Assembly: GCA_963794215.1 (NCBI GenBank)
Contig: CAWCCQ010000002.1
Span: forward strand, 806,001-870,000
Length of the DNA stretch: 64,000 bases
Reading direction: 5' to 3'
Origin: DATKRB01 sp963794215
Lineage (GTDB): Bacteria; Actinomycetota; Acidimicrobiia; Acidimicrobiales; RAAP-2
Position numbers and translations under genes: made by a program. The notes below the pieces were generated by a model. It was not told the origin of the DNA. It did no database searches and saw only the letters and a list, made by a program, of their open reading frames with translations. Of the stretch, positions 9,670 to 17,627 are shown piece after piece; the stretch's first letter is position 1; each line of letters begins with the position of its first letter.

Positions 9670-11289
9670 TCATCCATGGCACCCGCAACGTGCCATCACC
9701 CGAATGGCAGAGCCTGGGCTCGGAGTGGCGCCCACTGGTTGGACGGCCGCAGTGGACGCAAGCAGAGCCGCGTCGTCTGCTCGATGGTCGATGACCTCGT
9801 CGGTGACAGTCAGCTGCTCTGGATGGGGTTCCTCCGGGCTGGGGCGGAGCAGCCATGCGGCGATGATGGCCGCGCCGACGAGGAGCCCGGCGGCCACGAT
9901 GAACGCATACGCCCAGGAGCTGGTGGTGGCGGCTGCCACTCTCTCCGGAGTTGGGTGGAGAGGGCGCACGGTGTCGAAGCGAGCCGCCGCCACTGCAGTG
10001 AGCACCGCCAGACCGAGCGACCCGCCGATCTGCTGACTGGCGTTGAGCAGGGCCGACGCCACTCCGGTGTCCTCCCGGGGGACCCCAGAAACCGCTGAGG
10101 ATGTGATGGCCACAAAGGTCCCGCCCAACCCGGCGCCCATAAGCACGAGCGACGGCAGAAAGTCGAGGTATCCGGTCGCGGGCGAAAGGCGCGCCAGCAG
10201 GGCCAGCCCTGCGGCTGCCAGGAGGAACCCGCAAACAAGGGTGGCGCGGGCGCCGACCCGACCGAGGATTCGGGAGCCGACACCGGCACTGATGACGAGC
10301 ATGACGGTGAAGGGGAGGTAGGCGACGCCGGTCTTCAGGGCGGAGTAGTGCAAGATGTCCTGCATATACAGCGTCAGGAAGAAGAACACGCCGAACAGTC
10401 CGGCACCGGCGATGAGCATCCCCACGTCTGCCCCGACCAGGGTCCGGTGGCGGAAGAGCCGCGGGGGGACGAGGGGGTAGCGACCGCGCAGCTGGAGGAC
10501 GACGAATACGGCCAGCAGGACGGCCGCCGCGGCCAAGACCAGGATCGTTGTCGCCGATCCCCAGCCCCACACGTTGGCCCGCACGAGGGCGAAGACGAGT
10601 GCTCCCAGCCCGGCCGTGCCCGTCACGGCGCCGGGCACGTCGAACCTGCCGACGGCGGGGTCGCGGCTCTCGCCGATCAGCCGGAACGAGGCCAGGGCGG
10701 CGAAGGCGGCGATCGGCAGGTTGACGAAGAACACCCACCGCCACGACAGTTGCGTCGTCAGCACGCCCCCAGCCAGCAGCCCGACGGCCCCCCCGGCGCC
10801 GGCGATGGCCGCCCACACCCCGAGGGCCCGATTGCGCTCCTCTCCCTCGGCGAAGATGACCGTCAGCAGGCTGAGGGCGGCGGGGGCCATGAACGCAGCC
10901 CCCAGTCCCTGAACGGCCCGTGAGGCCACCAGCAGACCCGAGGAGTTGGCCAGGCCACAAGCCAGGCTGCCCGCAGCGAAGACGACCACGCCCGAGACGA
11001 ACACCAGGCGCCGGCCGTAGCGGTCGGCGACCCGCCCCCCGAGGAGGAGGAACCCCCCGAAGGTGAGGATGTAGGCGTTGACCACCCATTGGAGATTGGC
11101 CGCAGACGAGAAGTGCAGGCCACGCTGGATCGAGGGCAGGGCCACGTTCACGATGGTCGTGTCGAGGACAACCATGAGCTGGGCCAGGGCCAGGACGGCT
11201 AGTGCCGCCCACTTAGACCGGCTAACGGAGCCGGTCGGGGCGGGCTCCCCGGCGATCATCGACCCATTTGCGGTCACGGGCCACCTCAT
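9670..11289 (-). CDS. MFS drug efflux transporter, DHA2 (EmrB/QacA) type, 14 TM
   Basis: The intact 539-residue protein starts with K-W-A-A-L-A-V-L-A-L-A-Q-L-M-V-V-L-D-T-T-I-V, the DHA2 motif D1 (L-D-x-T-I-V-N-V-A-L-P). It has motif A as G-G-R-V-A-D-R-Y-G-R-R after TM2, motif C with G-G-x-L at the end of TM5, and hydrophobicity for 14 transmembrane segments. Such pumps export drugs or dyes by proton antiport. It is transcribed in the same direction as the TetR gene at 11534. The 245-base gap between them holds two palindromes matching one in front of tetR, so repression by that TetR is likely. Confidence 0.9.
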   Translation of the reverse strand: MRWPVTANGSMIAGEPAPTGSVSRSKWAALAVLALAQLMVVLDTTIVNVALPSIQRGLHFSSAANLQWVVNAYILTFGGFLLLGGRVADRYGRRLVFVSGVVVFAAGSLACGLANSSGLLVASRAVQGLGAAFMAPAALSLLTVIFAEGEERNRALGVWAAIAGAGGAVGLLAGGVLTTQLSWRWVFFVNLPIAAFAALASFRLIGESRDPAVGRFDVPGAVTGTAGLGALVFALVRANVWGWGSATTILVLAAAAVLLAVFVVLQLRGRYPLVPPRLFRHRTLVGADVGMLIAGAGLFGVFFFLTLYMQDILHYSALKTGVAYLPFTVMLVISAGVGSRILGRVGARATLVCGFLLAAAGLALLARLSPATGYLDFLPSLVLMGAGLGGTFVAITSSAVSGVPREDTGVASALLNASQQIGGSLGLAVLTAVAAARFDTVRPLHPTPERVAAATTSSWAYAFIVAAGLLVGAAIIAAWLLRPSPEEPHPEQLTVTDEVIDHRADDAALLASTAAVQPVGATPSPGSAIRVMARCGCHG

Positions 11290-11394
11290 TTCGGAAGCTG
11301 TCGATGTGGTGGTGTGGTCACCACCGGTTCACCGCTCGAAGACCACTCCTCGAGCTCTCCGCTTGGAGACTCGCCTTCTGGCCATTAGTAGATC

Positions 11395-11406
11395 AAGCGT
11401 TTGCTT
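11395..11406. promoter_or_regulatory. Candidate TetR operator 1 in the MFS promoter region
   Basis: AAGC-GTTT-GCTT preceded by TC. Same half-sites as the palindromes at 11437 and 12173. It lies about 106 bases upstream of the MFS start, near AT-rich TTTATATTATG that may be a promoter -10 region. Confidence 0.5.
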
Positions 11407-11436
11407 TATATTATGTGCTGCGGGCCGGAAGTTGTC

Positions 11437-11448
11437 AAGCAGATGCTT
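11437..11448. promoter_or_regulatory. Candidate TetR operator 2 in the MFS promoter region
   Basis: AAGC-AGAT-GCTT, preceded by TC and followed by CA. Its centre is about 42 bases from that of the first palindrome, which would place two dimers on the same face of the helix (four turns). Confidence 0.5.
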
Positions 11449-11533
11449 CATCTCTTCTTGGCTGGCGTGCGTGTGCGGTCTCCGGCTCTTGGCCGCGTCT
11501 GATCGGCTGAGCCGCGCTGTGAGCTCTCCGAGA

Positions 11534-12163
11534 TCAGCCGCTGCTCGAACCGCGGAAGGCGCCGGCGATTACTGGGACCAGCAATCGCGCAAGCTGCTTC
11601 TCTGACCGTTTCCCGAGCTCCGCACTGACAGGCGCTATCGCGAGCCAGTTCAGCATTCCTGCCACGCAACGTGCGCGAAGGATCAGCTCGTCATCCCTGA
11701 CACCAGGGAGTGTTCTCCTAAGCACTCGAAGACCAGTGTCACGGAGCTCAGCGAACCTCGCATCGAGTCGGTCCCATCCCTGTGGGGGGTCGATTCCTGT
11801 CCGTGCCACGATACGCAGCACTGCGAGGTCTCGGCCTCCTGCCGATAGGTGGTGCATCATCTGCCCCCCCATGGCTGCCGCGAGGTCCTCCAGTGTCGCA
11901 TCCGAGCCGAGCGCGTTTAGCGCCTCCTGCTGAGCATCCAAGTAGTGCTCCAGCGCATCCTCGATCGCCGCCTCACACAGGCCCTTCAGCGAGCCAAAGT
12001 GGTAACTCACCGCAGCCACATTGGCCTCGGCAGCATCAGTGACTTCTCGGAGAGTCACGCCGTCCTCGCCCCGTTCTGCTATCAGGTTCAGCGCGGCGTC
12101 CAAGAGTCGAGCCCGGGTCCGCAGACCCGCCTGGCGACGCTGGTCCACTCTCACCGGTTCCAC
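11534..12163 (-). CDS. TetR-family transcriptional repressor
   Basis: The 209-residue protein has the TetR DNA-binding domain at residues 12-58: T-R-A-R-L-L-D-A-A-L-N-L-I-A-E-R-G, then V-T-L-R-E-V-T-D-A-A-E-A-N-V-A-A-V-S-Y-H-F-G-S. The C-terminal half resembles regulators with a TetR_C ligand domain and is not diagnostic. Its placement upstream of the DHA2 pump in the same direction, and shared palindromes in front of both genes, suggest it controls itself and the pump and is released by a pump substrate. Confidence 0.88.
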   Translation of the reverse strand: MEPVRVDQRRQAGLRTRARLLDAALNLIAERGEDGVTLREVTDAAEANVAAVSYHFGSLKGLCEAAIEDALEHYLDAQQEALNALGSDATLEDLAAAMGGQMMHHLSAGGRDLAVLRIVARTGIDPPQGWDRLDARFAELRDTGLRVLRRTLPGVRDDELILRARCVAGMLNWLAIAPVSAELGKRSEKQLARLLVPVIAGAFRGSSSG

Positions 12164-12172
12164 AGCCGATTA

Positions 12173-12190
12173 TTCAATCAGATGCTTGAA
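12173..12190. promoter_or_regulatory. Candidate TetR operator 3 upstream of tetR
   Basis: TTCAATCAGATGCTTGAA ends 10 bases before the tetR start codon. Its core CAATCAGATGCTTG differs at one base from CAAGCAGATGCTTC at 11436-11449, so the same protein could bind all three sites and autoregulate. Confidence 0.5.
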
Positions 12191-12364
12191 CCCTAAGCAT
12201 GCTCCCCGCGCCGCTTCCAGTCTTGGGATAGCTGATGGCGGAAAGAGGGGGCGACATGGCACGCGCCGATTGGTTTCTCTGCGAAGTACCAAATCGGCAT
12301 CCGCATGCTCCACCTCTCTCTGGACGGATGCCGCCAATTCGAGCGGAGACATCGGATCGGGTCC

Positions 12365-12601
12365 GACATGGCTCAGGGTTCTGTAAACCGATGTCTCTGC
12401 ATCGCCCCTTGAACCGCCAACTCCCTGGTCAACCTCTTGTTACAGCGGGTGAGGAGGTTTCTGGGGAGCTTCGTGGGGCGCGGTTCAGTTGACCGATCCG
12501 ACGACCCTGTGGGTACCCAAAAGGGCGATCAGCCCTGACCAGGATATTCGCGTGCGGACCGCATCGTTTCCTACCCTCGGTGCTACGGAGTCGGGACTCG
12601 C
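12365..12601 (+). repeat. Interspersed noncoding repeat, copy B
   Basis: Same orientation and arrangement as copy A at 8290-8526, diverged by substitutions and small indels. The open frames in the two copies do not stay aligned. Copy B lies between tetR and the remnant at 12610. Confidence 0.6.
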
Positions 12602-12609
12602 TTCACTCA

Positions 12610-12825
12610 GCAGGCATCGACACGGCATCATGATGCATCGTCCCCAGTTGGAAACCCGGATGAGGTTTCCGGCACCCAAAGGGTCCTGCCATCGGGCAGC
12701 GTGATCGTGACGACGTCGCCGACCTTGACGTCCGCGAGCTGCGGGGTGTCGGGGGAAACATCCACCACCCGGGTGGTCGAGGTGGCATCGAGCACCGGTT
12801 CTAAGGCCGTCGGCCTGTTGAAGTA
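12610..12825 (-). pseudogene. C-terminal remnant of an unidentified protein
   Basis: On the minus strand the frame reads smoothly as S-T-T-R-V-V-D-V-S-P-D-T, then D-V-V-T-I-T-L-P-D-G-R-T-L and W-V-P-E-T-S-S-G-F-P-T-G-D-D before a stop near 12630. It resembles the beta-barrel of peptidoglycan-binding or efflux-adaptor proteins (weak inference). There is no start nearby. The ending L-W-V-P-(E/K)-T-S-S-G-x-P-T recurs at 21130-21190, so two remnants of the same family are present. Confidence 0.35.
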
Positions 12826-13656
12826 TCAGATCGTGAAGGCGAGGTTCTGTGCGACGCGGCGGGCAAGCTCGAGATCGCCAGCGAGGCGGATCGTCTCGAG
12901 TCCTGATCCGGCATCCGCACGCCCGCCAGCGAGCCTGACGAAGACGGTCGACGGAAGATGGAGCGTGGCGGTGGCGGGACGATCGAGTTTGGTGACCACC
13001 GCGGCCCGCCCCTCCACGGCGACATGCACTGTCCGATAAACGGGGCCAGCGAGCACAAAAGTGACGGCGGAGCCGTCAGGGGCAGAGGCCTGTTTTCCCA
13101 CGATGAAGCCCAGAGCCCGCACCACCTCGTCGACGGACACCTCAGCGCATCGACCGTCCTCGTGTCCGGGTCGTCCCACCGCCGAGCGAATGTCCTGTTC
13201 GTGAAGCCAGCAGTCGAAGACCCGAATCTCCATGAACCGGCGATACGGCGCCATCCCGACTGGCGTCTGGGTGGGGGCGTCGAACTCCTCTGGACCCATT
13301 GCGCTGAGCGACTCGATCCGGCGCCTGATCACATCGTGAAAGCGCAGGAGCATCGCTTCAGGTGGCTCGGGGCGAAGCGCTCGGACCCAGTGCTCGTTCG
13401 CTGCGCCGGTGGCGTTGCGAACATGACCAAGGGTGGTCACGTCGAAGGAAGCAGGAGGCTCCTCGTCGCCGGCGAGACGAGACTCGGTGCCGATGAGATG
13501 GGCGACGACATCGTGCACCGTCCAGCCAGGGAGTGCGGTCGACGTCGGCCACTGCGTGAGATCCAATCCACCGAGAAGATCCTCGATGGCTGCCCATTCC
13601 TCGAATAGGGTGCCAACGATGGGATCGCTCATGGGGCTCTCGGACTCATCGCTCAC
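12826..13656 (-). CDS. Maleylpyruvate-isomerase-family mycothiol-dependent enzyme
   Basis: The product has the MDMPI_N (DinB-like) four-helix domain with W-T-V-H-D-V-V-A-H-L-I-G-T (metal-binding His), L-G-H-V-R-N, and F-D-C-W-L-H-E-Q-D-I-R, whose H-x3-D completes the metal site, followed by an SCP2-like C-terminal domain. Members catalyse thiol-cofactor-dependent isomerisations or transfers; the substrate here cannot be told. The presence of the gene supports an actinobacterium that makes mycothiol. An internal Met at 13632 (M-S-D-P-I-V-G) is an equally good start. Confidence 0.85.
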   Translation of the reverse strand: MSDESESPMSDPIVGTLFEEWAAIEDLLGGLDLTQWPTSTALPGWTVHDVVAHLIGTESRLAGDEEPPASFDVTTLGHVRNATGAANEHWVRALRPEPPEAMLLRFHDVIRRRIESLSAMGPEEFDAPTQTPVGMAPYRRFMEIRVFDCWLHEQDIRSAVGRPGHEDGRCAEVSVDEVVRALGFIVGKQASAPDGSAVTFVLAGPVYRTVHVAVEGRAAVVTKLDRPATATLHLPSTVFVRLAGGRADAGSGLETIRLAGDLELARRVAQNLAFTI

Positions 13657-13695
13657 AGCAGTACCTTCCTTTCGATGGCTGCGTCCCCAACCGCC

Positions 13696-14349
13696 TCACG
13701 TCGATCGATTGGCCTCTCGCTGGGCGCGATACCAGGTCATGGCGGGCAGATCAGGGGACTTGATGCGGTCGCGCTTGAGCTCGGCGAAGTTGTCGTAGCG
13801 CGCCAGCCACGAGACGTGTCGCCACAACTCCACCGCGTCCTCGTCCGACGGCACCTCGCTGATCACGGGACCGAAGATGGCTGGTCCGGTGCCTCCGTCG
13901 AGGACGATCGTCGGTACTCCGAAGCTGCGGGTCCTCTCAATCAGTCCGTGGTGCTCGTCGAGGACGGCCTCCCAGGTGCCCGGGTCCGAAAGAGCCTCGT
14001 CGCACCACTCGACGTCGAGACCGACCTCTTCGAGCGCGCCGCGCACCGCGGTTGCCATGTCCTGCTCGGGCGGTGACTGCTCCCAGATCCTCTTGCCGAG
14101 CGCGGTGTAGAAGGGTCCGATGGCGGCGCCGCCCTTGCGCTCTCGGATGAGGGTCGCCGTCCGCAATGCGGGGCCCGACCGGGCCTGCAGCTCGTGCGGA
14201 TCGTCGCCGTCCTTCAGGTTCACAACCTCGAGGGAGAACAGCCCCCAGTCGAGCTCGATCTCGCCCAGGGCTTCGATGCGCTTGGCCCACCGCGACGTCT
14301 GGTAGCACCAGGGGCAGATCGGATCGAAGTGAAATCTCACAGCTTCCAT
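13696..14349 (-). CDS. DsbA-family mycothiol-type reductase (Rv2466c-like)
   Basis: From ATG 14349 the 217-residue protein begins with a thioredoxin strand and the C-P-W-C active site (D-P-I-C-P-W-C-Y) followed by helical insertions. The cis-Pro loop is F-G-V-P-T-I-V-L and the C-terminal part has I-F-G-P-V-I-S-E-V-P. This is the pattern of actinobacterial DsbA-like oxidoreductases such as Rv2466c, which use mycothiol and act in the cytoplasm. No signal peptide is present. It follows the peroxiredoxin gene by 49 bases, so both likely form an oxidative-stress operon led by the TetR gene at 15691. Confidence 0.85.
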   Translation of the reverse strand: MEAVRFHFDPICPWCYQTSRWAKRIEALGEIELDWGLFSLEVVNLKDGDDPHELQARSGPALRTATLIRERKGGAAIGPFYTALGKRIWEQSPPEQDMATAVRGALEEVGLDVEWCDEALSDPGTWEAVLDEHHGLIERTRSFGVPTIVLDGGTGPAIFGPVISEVPSDEDAVELWRHVSWLARYDNFAELKRDRIKSPDLPAMTWYRAQREANRST

Positions 14350-14398
14350 GACAGGCTCCTTCTTCGTAGATGACAGGTCTCGGGCAGCGGCCCTCGGT

Positions 14399-15055
14399 TC
14401 AGTCCAGCGCGGCGAGCGCCGCCTCGATGTCGTCGGGGTCCATACGGGTCGTGTAGTCGGCTGACACGTACCGAGCACGGACGATGCCCGAGCGGTCGAT
14501 CACGAACGTGGCGGGGATCGGGAGGTCCCAACTTCCGTCCGCGGTGTGGGTGGAGAGGTCATTGTGGAAGACCTCGAGGTGCAGGTCCTTCAGATCCGCC
14601 GGGACGGTGAACTGCACCCGGTAGGCGGCGATGACTTCTTGGTGGACGTCGCTCAGCACGTCGAAGGTCAGCCCGTTTTTCTGCGTGGCCGAGAGGCTGT
14701 GGTCGGGGGCCTGGGGGCTGATGGCGATCAGCGACGCTCCATAGGCCTGGAAGCGAGGAAGGGCAGCCTGCAGGGACCGGAGCTCGAGGTTGCAGAAGGG
14801 GCACCACTCACCTCGGTAGAACGAGAGCACGACCGGCCCCTGCGCGAGGCGCAGAGCCAACCCGACGGGTTCACCGAGGGCGTTGGGCAAGGTGAAGTCC
14901 GGGGCCCGCTCGGCGACGGCAAGGCCCGGGGCGACTCCCGATGCCGTGGTCTCATCGGATGCGGCCCGAAGCCGTGCGGCGACCGGATCGGGAATCTTGG
15001 CCGCGAACTCGGCGAGTTGACGAGTCAGCTCGCCTGTGGAATTGACGCTCGACAT
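14399..15055 (-). CDS. Peroxiredoxin-like AhpC/TSA-family protein
   Basis: The 218-residue product has an N-terminal helical extension (about 45 residues), then A-P-D-F-T-L-P-N-A-L-G, a catalytic loop F-Y-R-G-E-W-C-P-F-C with two cysteines in a C-x2-C spacing, and the I-S-P-Q-A-P-D-H-S-L segment. C-P-F-C and R-G-x-W-C place it with alkyl-hydroperoxide-reductase/thiol-antioxidant proteins of the COG1225/DUF899-like kind rather than with typical 2-Cys AhpC. It probably reduces peroxides with mycothiol- or thioredoxin-type donors. It sits between the TetR and DsbA-like genes in one direction. Confidence 0.82.
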   Translation of the reverse strand: MSSVNSTGELTRQLAEFAAKIPDPVAARLRAASDETTASGVAPGLAVAERAPDFTLPNALGEPVGLALRLAQGPVVLSFYRGEWCPFCNLELRSLQAALPRFQAYGASLIAISPQAPDHSLSATQKNGLTFDVLSDVHQEVIAAYRVQFTVPADLKDLHLEVFHNDLSTHTADGSWDLPIPATFVIDRSGIVRARYVSADYTTRMDPDDIEAALAALD

Positions 15056-15103
15056 CGGGTCGGTCCTTTCGTCTCGTCCACCGCCCTCAGGCGCTTCTCA
15101 CGG

Positions 15104-15691
15104 TCACCCCACGCTCTCGATGAGTCGTCGGGCCGACCTTCGAGCGGCCCGGGCGACCCGGCGACGATCACCGAGCTGCGCGCCGACCATCGCTCCGTCG
15201 TAGACGAGCACGAGCCCGTCGGCCAAGTCGGCTCTGCGCACCGCGGGAAGGTCAACCACAAGTTCGGCGAACAGGCTCCGAACATTGGCGCGGTGTGCGG
15301 CGATGGCGGTTCCCACCGGGCCCGTGGGGTCAGGGTACTCGGCGGCCGCATTGATGAACGGACAGCCTCGAAACCCGGGGGCGATCAGCGCCCTCCCAAG
15401 ACGATCGAACACGGCGCCCACCCTCTGCATCACCGTGCCTGTCACGGCCACGGCCGGATCGGCAATGCTGCGCTGCCAGTGCTCGGCCCGTCGCTCGAGG
15501 CACGCCACGACCAACTCCTCCTTCGAGGCGAACTGTTGGTAGAGGGTGGCCTTGGCTACCCCGGATTCGGCGATGACCCGATCGACGCCGACGGCGCGGA
15601 TGCCCTCGGCGTAGAACAAGGCGGTCGCGGTGACAAGAATGCGTTGGCGGGCCGTTGGAACTTCTGCTACGTCCGTCGCCACGACCACCAC
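15104..15691 (-). CDS. TetR-family regulator of the peroxiredoxin/DsbA operon
   Basis: The 195-residue protein carries the TetR helix-turn-helix at residues 13-60 (A-R-Q-R-I-L-V-T-A-T-A-L-F, then V-A-K-A-T-L-Y-Q-Q-F-A-S-K-E) and the C-terminal motif G-C-P-F-I-N-A-A-A-E of the YxaF/AcnR-like subgroup. It is the first gene of a three-gene, same-strand set with the peroxiredoxin and DsbA-like genes, so it probably represses that set and itself. The Cys of G-C-P-F-I-N could act as a redox sensor, but that is speculation. Confidence 0.85.
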   Translation of the reverse strand: MVVVATDVAEVPTARQRILVTATALFYAEGIRAVGVDRVIAESGVAKATLYQQFASKEELVVACLERRAEHWQRSIADPAVAVTGTVMQRVGAVFDRLGRALIAPGFRGCPFINAAAEYPDPTGPVGTAIAAHRANVRSLFAELVVDLPAVRRADLADGLVLVYDGAMVGAQLGDRRRVARAARRSARRLIESVG

Positions 15692-16250
15692 TGTATTCCT
15701 TCAGTGAGGTGGCGTAAAGACCGGTCTGTTCGCATGTCGAGCGTCCGCACGCCATCGGGACGACAGGTTCTCTTGTTCCATGCCAGCGGTTGCGCCGAGC
15801 TCACGCCACGTATGCACCGGGCACCACCAGGGCCACGAGCGTGCCGCTTCCTGGCTGAGGGTTCGCCCCGCAGGGCACGCCGTTGTCCCCGGGGCAACAC
15901 ACAGGTCCCGGTTTCGATGCCATCGTCGTTCCTCACGATGCGTCAGCAGTGGTTCGCACACGGTCGTCTTCTCGTCGCCTACCTGATTCGCCGATAGCGA
16001 GTCGTCGACAGCACTGGCCAAACCTCAGGGCCCATGTCTCCCCCACCCCTCTCTCGGGTCTCACCAGGCAGGCACCTCCCCACGCCCAGCTCGCGGATCC
16101 CACCAGCGGACCGATATCTGCACATCCGCAGCGAACGGTCTCTCTGGACCCTTCAAGAAACCGACTAGCTCGGCGGTGCTGCTCCACGGGCGGTAGCTTC
16201 ACCGTCGTGTCCGGCTCGGAGAGATGGATTCACGAGTACCAACTCGCAGC
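15692..16250. other. Region without a recognisable gene
   Basis: About 560 bases downstream of the sigma/anti-sigma pair and upstream of the TetR operon. Only low-quality open frames are present. The promoter of the TetR operon is expected just above 15691. Confidence 0.4.
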
Positions 16251-16275
16251 GTAAAACCCCGACACGGTGTTTTAC
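16251..16275. terminator. Hairpin downstream of the sigma/anti-sigma genes
   Basis: GTAAAACCCCG-ACA-CGGTGTTTTAC forms an 11-base stem with one mismatch and a 3-base loop, 84 bases past the anti-sigma stop at 16359 on the minus strand. A T-run is not prominent, so termination is likely but not certain; it could instead be a protein-binding palindrome. Confidence 0.4.
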
Positions 16276-16358
16276 CCTCTACGCAGCAGTCACTGCTCCC
16301 AGTACCTGGGTTGAGCCACCCTGGTAGTCAAGACCTATACCCTTCGGCGACCGCGCCA

Positions 16359-16613
16359 CTACTCCGAACGCCAGCGGCGATAAAGCTCGGTGAGGTCCTG
16401 TCTCGCTTCAGGTGTCAGGTCCTCAGGCTCGATCTCGCCGGCCAATCGAATGGTCATCCTGATCTGCTCGAAGTACGCGGCACAGTTGGGGCACACTTTT
16501 AGATGAGCCTCGAACCGCCGTCGGTCCCGACGCGAAAGGGCCCCTTCGAGATAGTCGGTGACGAGTTCGACCGCCTGCTGACACACAATGTCTCTTCGTC
16601 TCAGCGACAGCAC
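16359..16613 (-). CDS. Zinc-binding anti-sigma factor (zf-HC2 type)
   Basis: GTG at 16613 begins two bases after the sigma-factor stop. The 84-residue product is a stand-alone anti-sigma domain with the zinc motif H-L-K-V-C-P-N-C (H-x3-C-x2-C) near residue 38, preceded by Y-L-E-G-A-L-S-R-R-D, the usual acidic/Arg helix of RsrA-like proteins. There is no membrane segment, so it should act in the cytoplasm, binding the ECF sigma factor encoded just upstream. The motif is typical of redox- or metal-responsive anti-sigma factors. Confidence 0.82.
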   Translation of the reverse strand: MLSLRRRDIVCQQAVELVTDYLEGALSRRDRRRFEAHLKVCPNCAAYFEQIRMTIRLAGEIEPEDLTPEARQDLTELYRRWRSE

Positions 16614-16615
16614 GG

Positions 16616-17251
16616 TCAGCTCTTCTCGATCTCGGCGTCGAGGATCTCTCGCAAGCGTGCGCGTCCTCGGTGCAGCAGGATCCGCTGGTTGCCGACGCTG
16701 ATTCCAAGCACGGCGCACGCTTCGTCGTTGGAAAGGCCTTCGACGTCGCGCAATACAACGACCTGGCGCTGACGTGCCGGCAGTTTGTCGAGGGCAGATT
16801 TGAGGATCGGCACCCAAGTGGCGGCGTCGAGACGGTCCTCGCTCGCCTCTGTCCAGTGGTCGACGGGGTCGGCCCATTGGCCCTGAGCGTCGAAACGGGA
16901 CGGGTCGACGGCCTGGATCGTCTCGATAGAGGGATCGATGGGTTCCCGGGAACCAGCCGAGCGCACTCGGTTGACGAGAATCCGAAAGAGCCAGGTCTTG
17001 AACGAAGAACGTCCCTCGAACCGCTCGATGCCACGGACGACACCCAGCCACGTATCCTGGACAGCCTCTTCGGCCACCTGCTGACTGGGGACCATGGAAC
17101 ACGCCAGGCGAAACATCGGCTGTTGGTAGCGGGTCACCAGGATCACAAAGGCCTCCTCGTCACCGGCACGGACCCGGCTGAGCAGTTCACCGTCCATCTC
17201 CACGGCGCGAAGCGTAGGACCCCACGGTCCGGTACGGGCCGCGCCCGCCAA
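16616..17251 (-). CDS. ECF RNA polymerase sigma factor (RpoE-like)
   Basis: Region 2 shows A-F-V-I-L-V-T-R-Y-Q-Q-P-M-F-R-L-A and the E-E-A-V-Q-D-T-W-L core-binding and -10 recognition helix. Region 4 shows L-P-A-R-Q-R-Q-V-V-V-L-R-D-V-E-G-L with the S-N-D-E-A-C-A-V-L-G-I-S helix-turn-helix. Full length of 211 residues may begin instead at the internal M-D-G-E-L-L (17197). It is coupled to the zinc anti-sigma gene at 16613. The beta-propeller gene starting at 17628 runs in the opposite direction and could be a target. Confidence 0.9.
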   Translation of the reverse strand: MAGAARTGPWGPTLRAVEMDGELLSRVRAGDEEAFVILVTRYQQPMFRLACSMVPSQQVAEEAVQDTWLGVVRGIERFEGRSSFKTWLFRILVNRVRSAGSREPIDPSIETIQAVDPSRFDAQGQWADPVDHWTEASEDRLDAATWVPILKSALDKLPARQRQVVVLRDVEGLSNDEACAVLGISVGNQRILLHRGRARLREILDAEIEKS

Positions 17252-17627
17252 TGCCGGCCTCTCCGTTTGGGAATTCGGCTGATCGCCAGTCGTTGGGACA
17301 TGTTCTTTCAGTCCCTAGTCATCTCGGAGGCGTTACATGAGCTGTGAGCGGACGGCGATTCGAAGTACGAGCGTAACGCTTGTCCGCGCATTCCGAGATT
17401 CTTGAACACTTTGCGTCGTCGATGGTGGAGGCGGCACTGAGGACACTCACCTCTGACGCTGGGCGCCGAAGCTGTCCTGGGACTCTCGGCCTGGCTCGGC
17501 CCAGTCGCCCTGAGCCGCCTGGACACTGAGGCCTCGGACGACGGACCGTAACGGTTCTCGTCGACGAGGGGACAGTACTTGTGGTGGGCAACTCGTCCCC
17601 GCGACATCCATGGAGGTCAGGAACATA
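17252..17627. promoter_or_regulatory. Divergent intergenic region
   Basis: About 375 bases between the sigma operon (leftward) and the secreted beta-propeller gene (rightward). Promoters for both should be here. A ribosome binding site is plausible at GGAGG just upstream of 17628. No other structure was found by eye. Confidence 0.4.

Noticed and set aside
9446..11212. 588-codon frame overlapping the MFS transporter on the same strand
   Set aside because: It is the +1 shadow of the intact transporter gene; the product is Arg/Gly/Pro-rich and lacks membrane segments.
14546..15997. Plus-strand frame of 483 codons opposite the peroxiredoxin and TetR genes
   Set aside because: Antisense shadow; Arg/Gly-rich with no motif, whereas both minus-strand genes are complete families.
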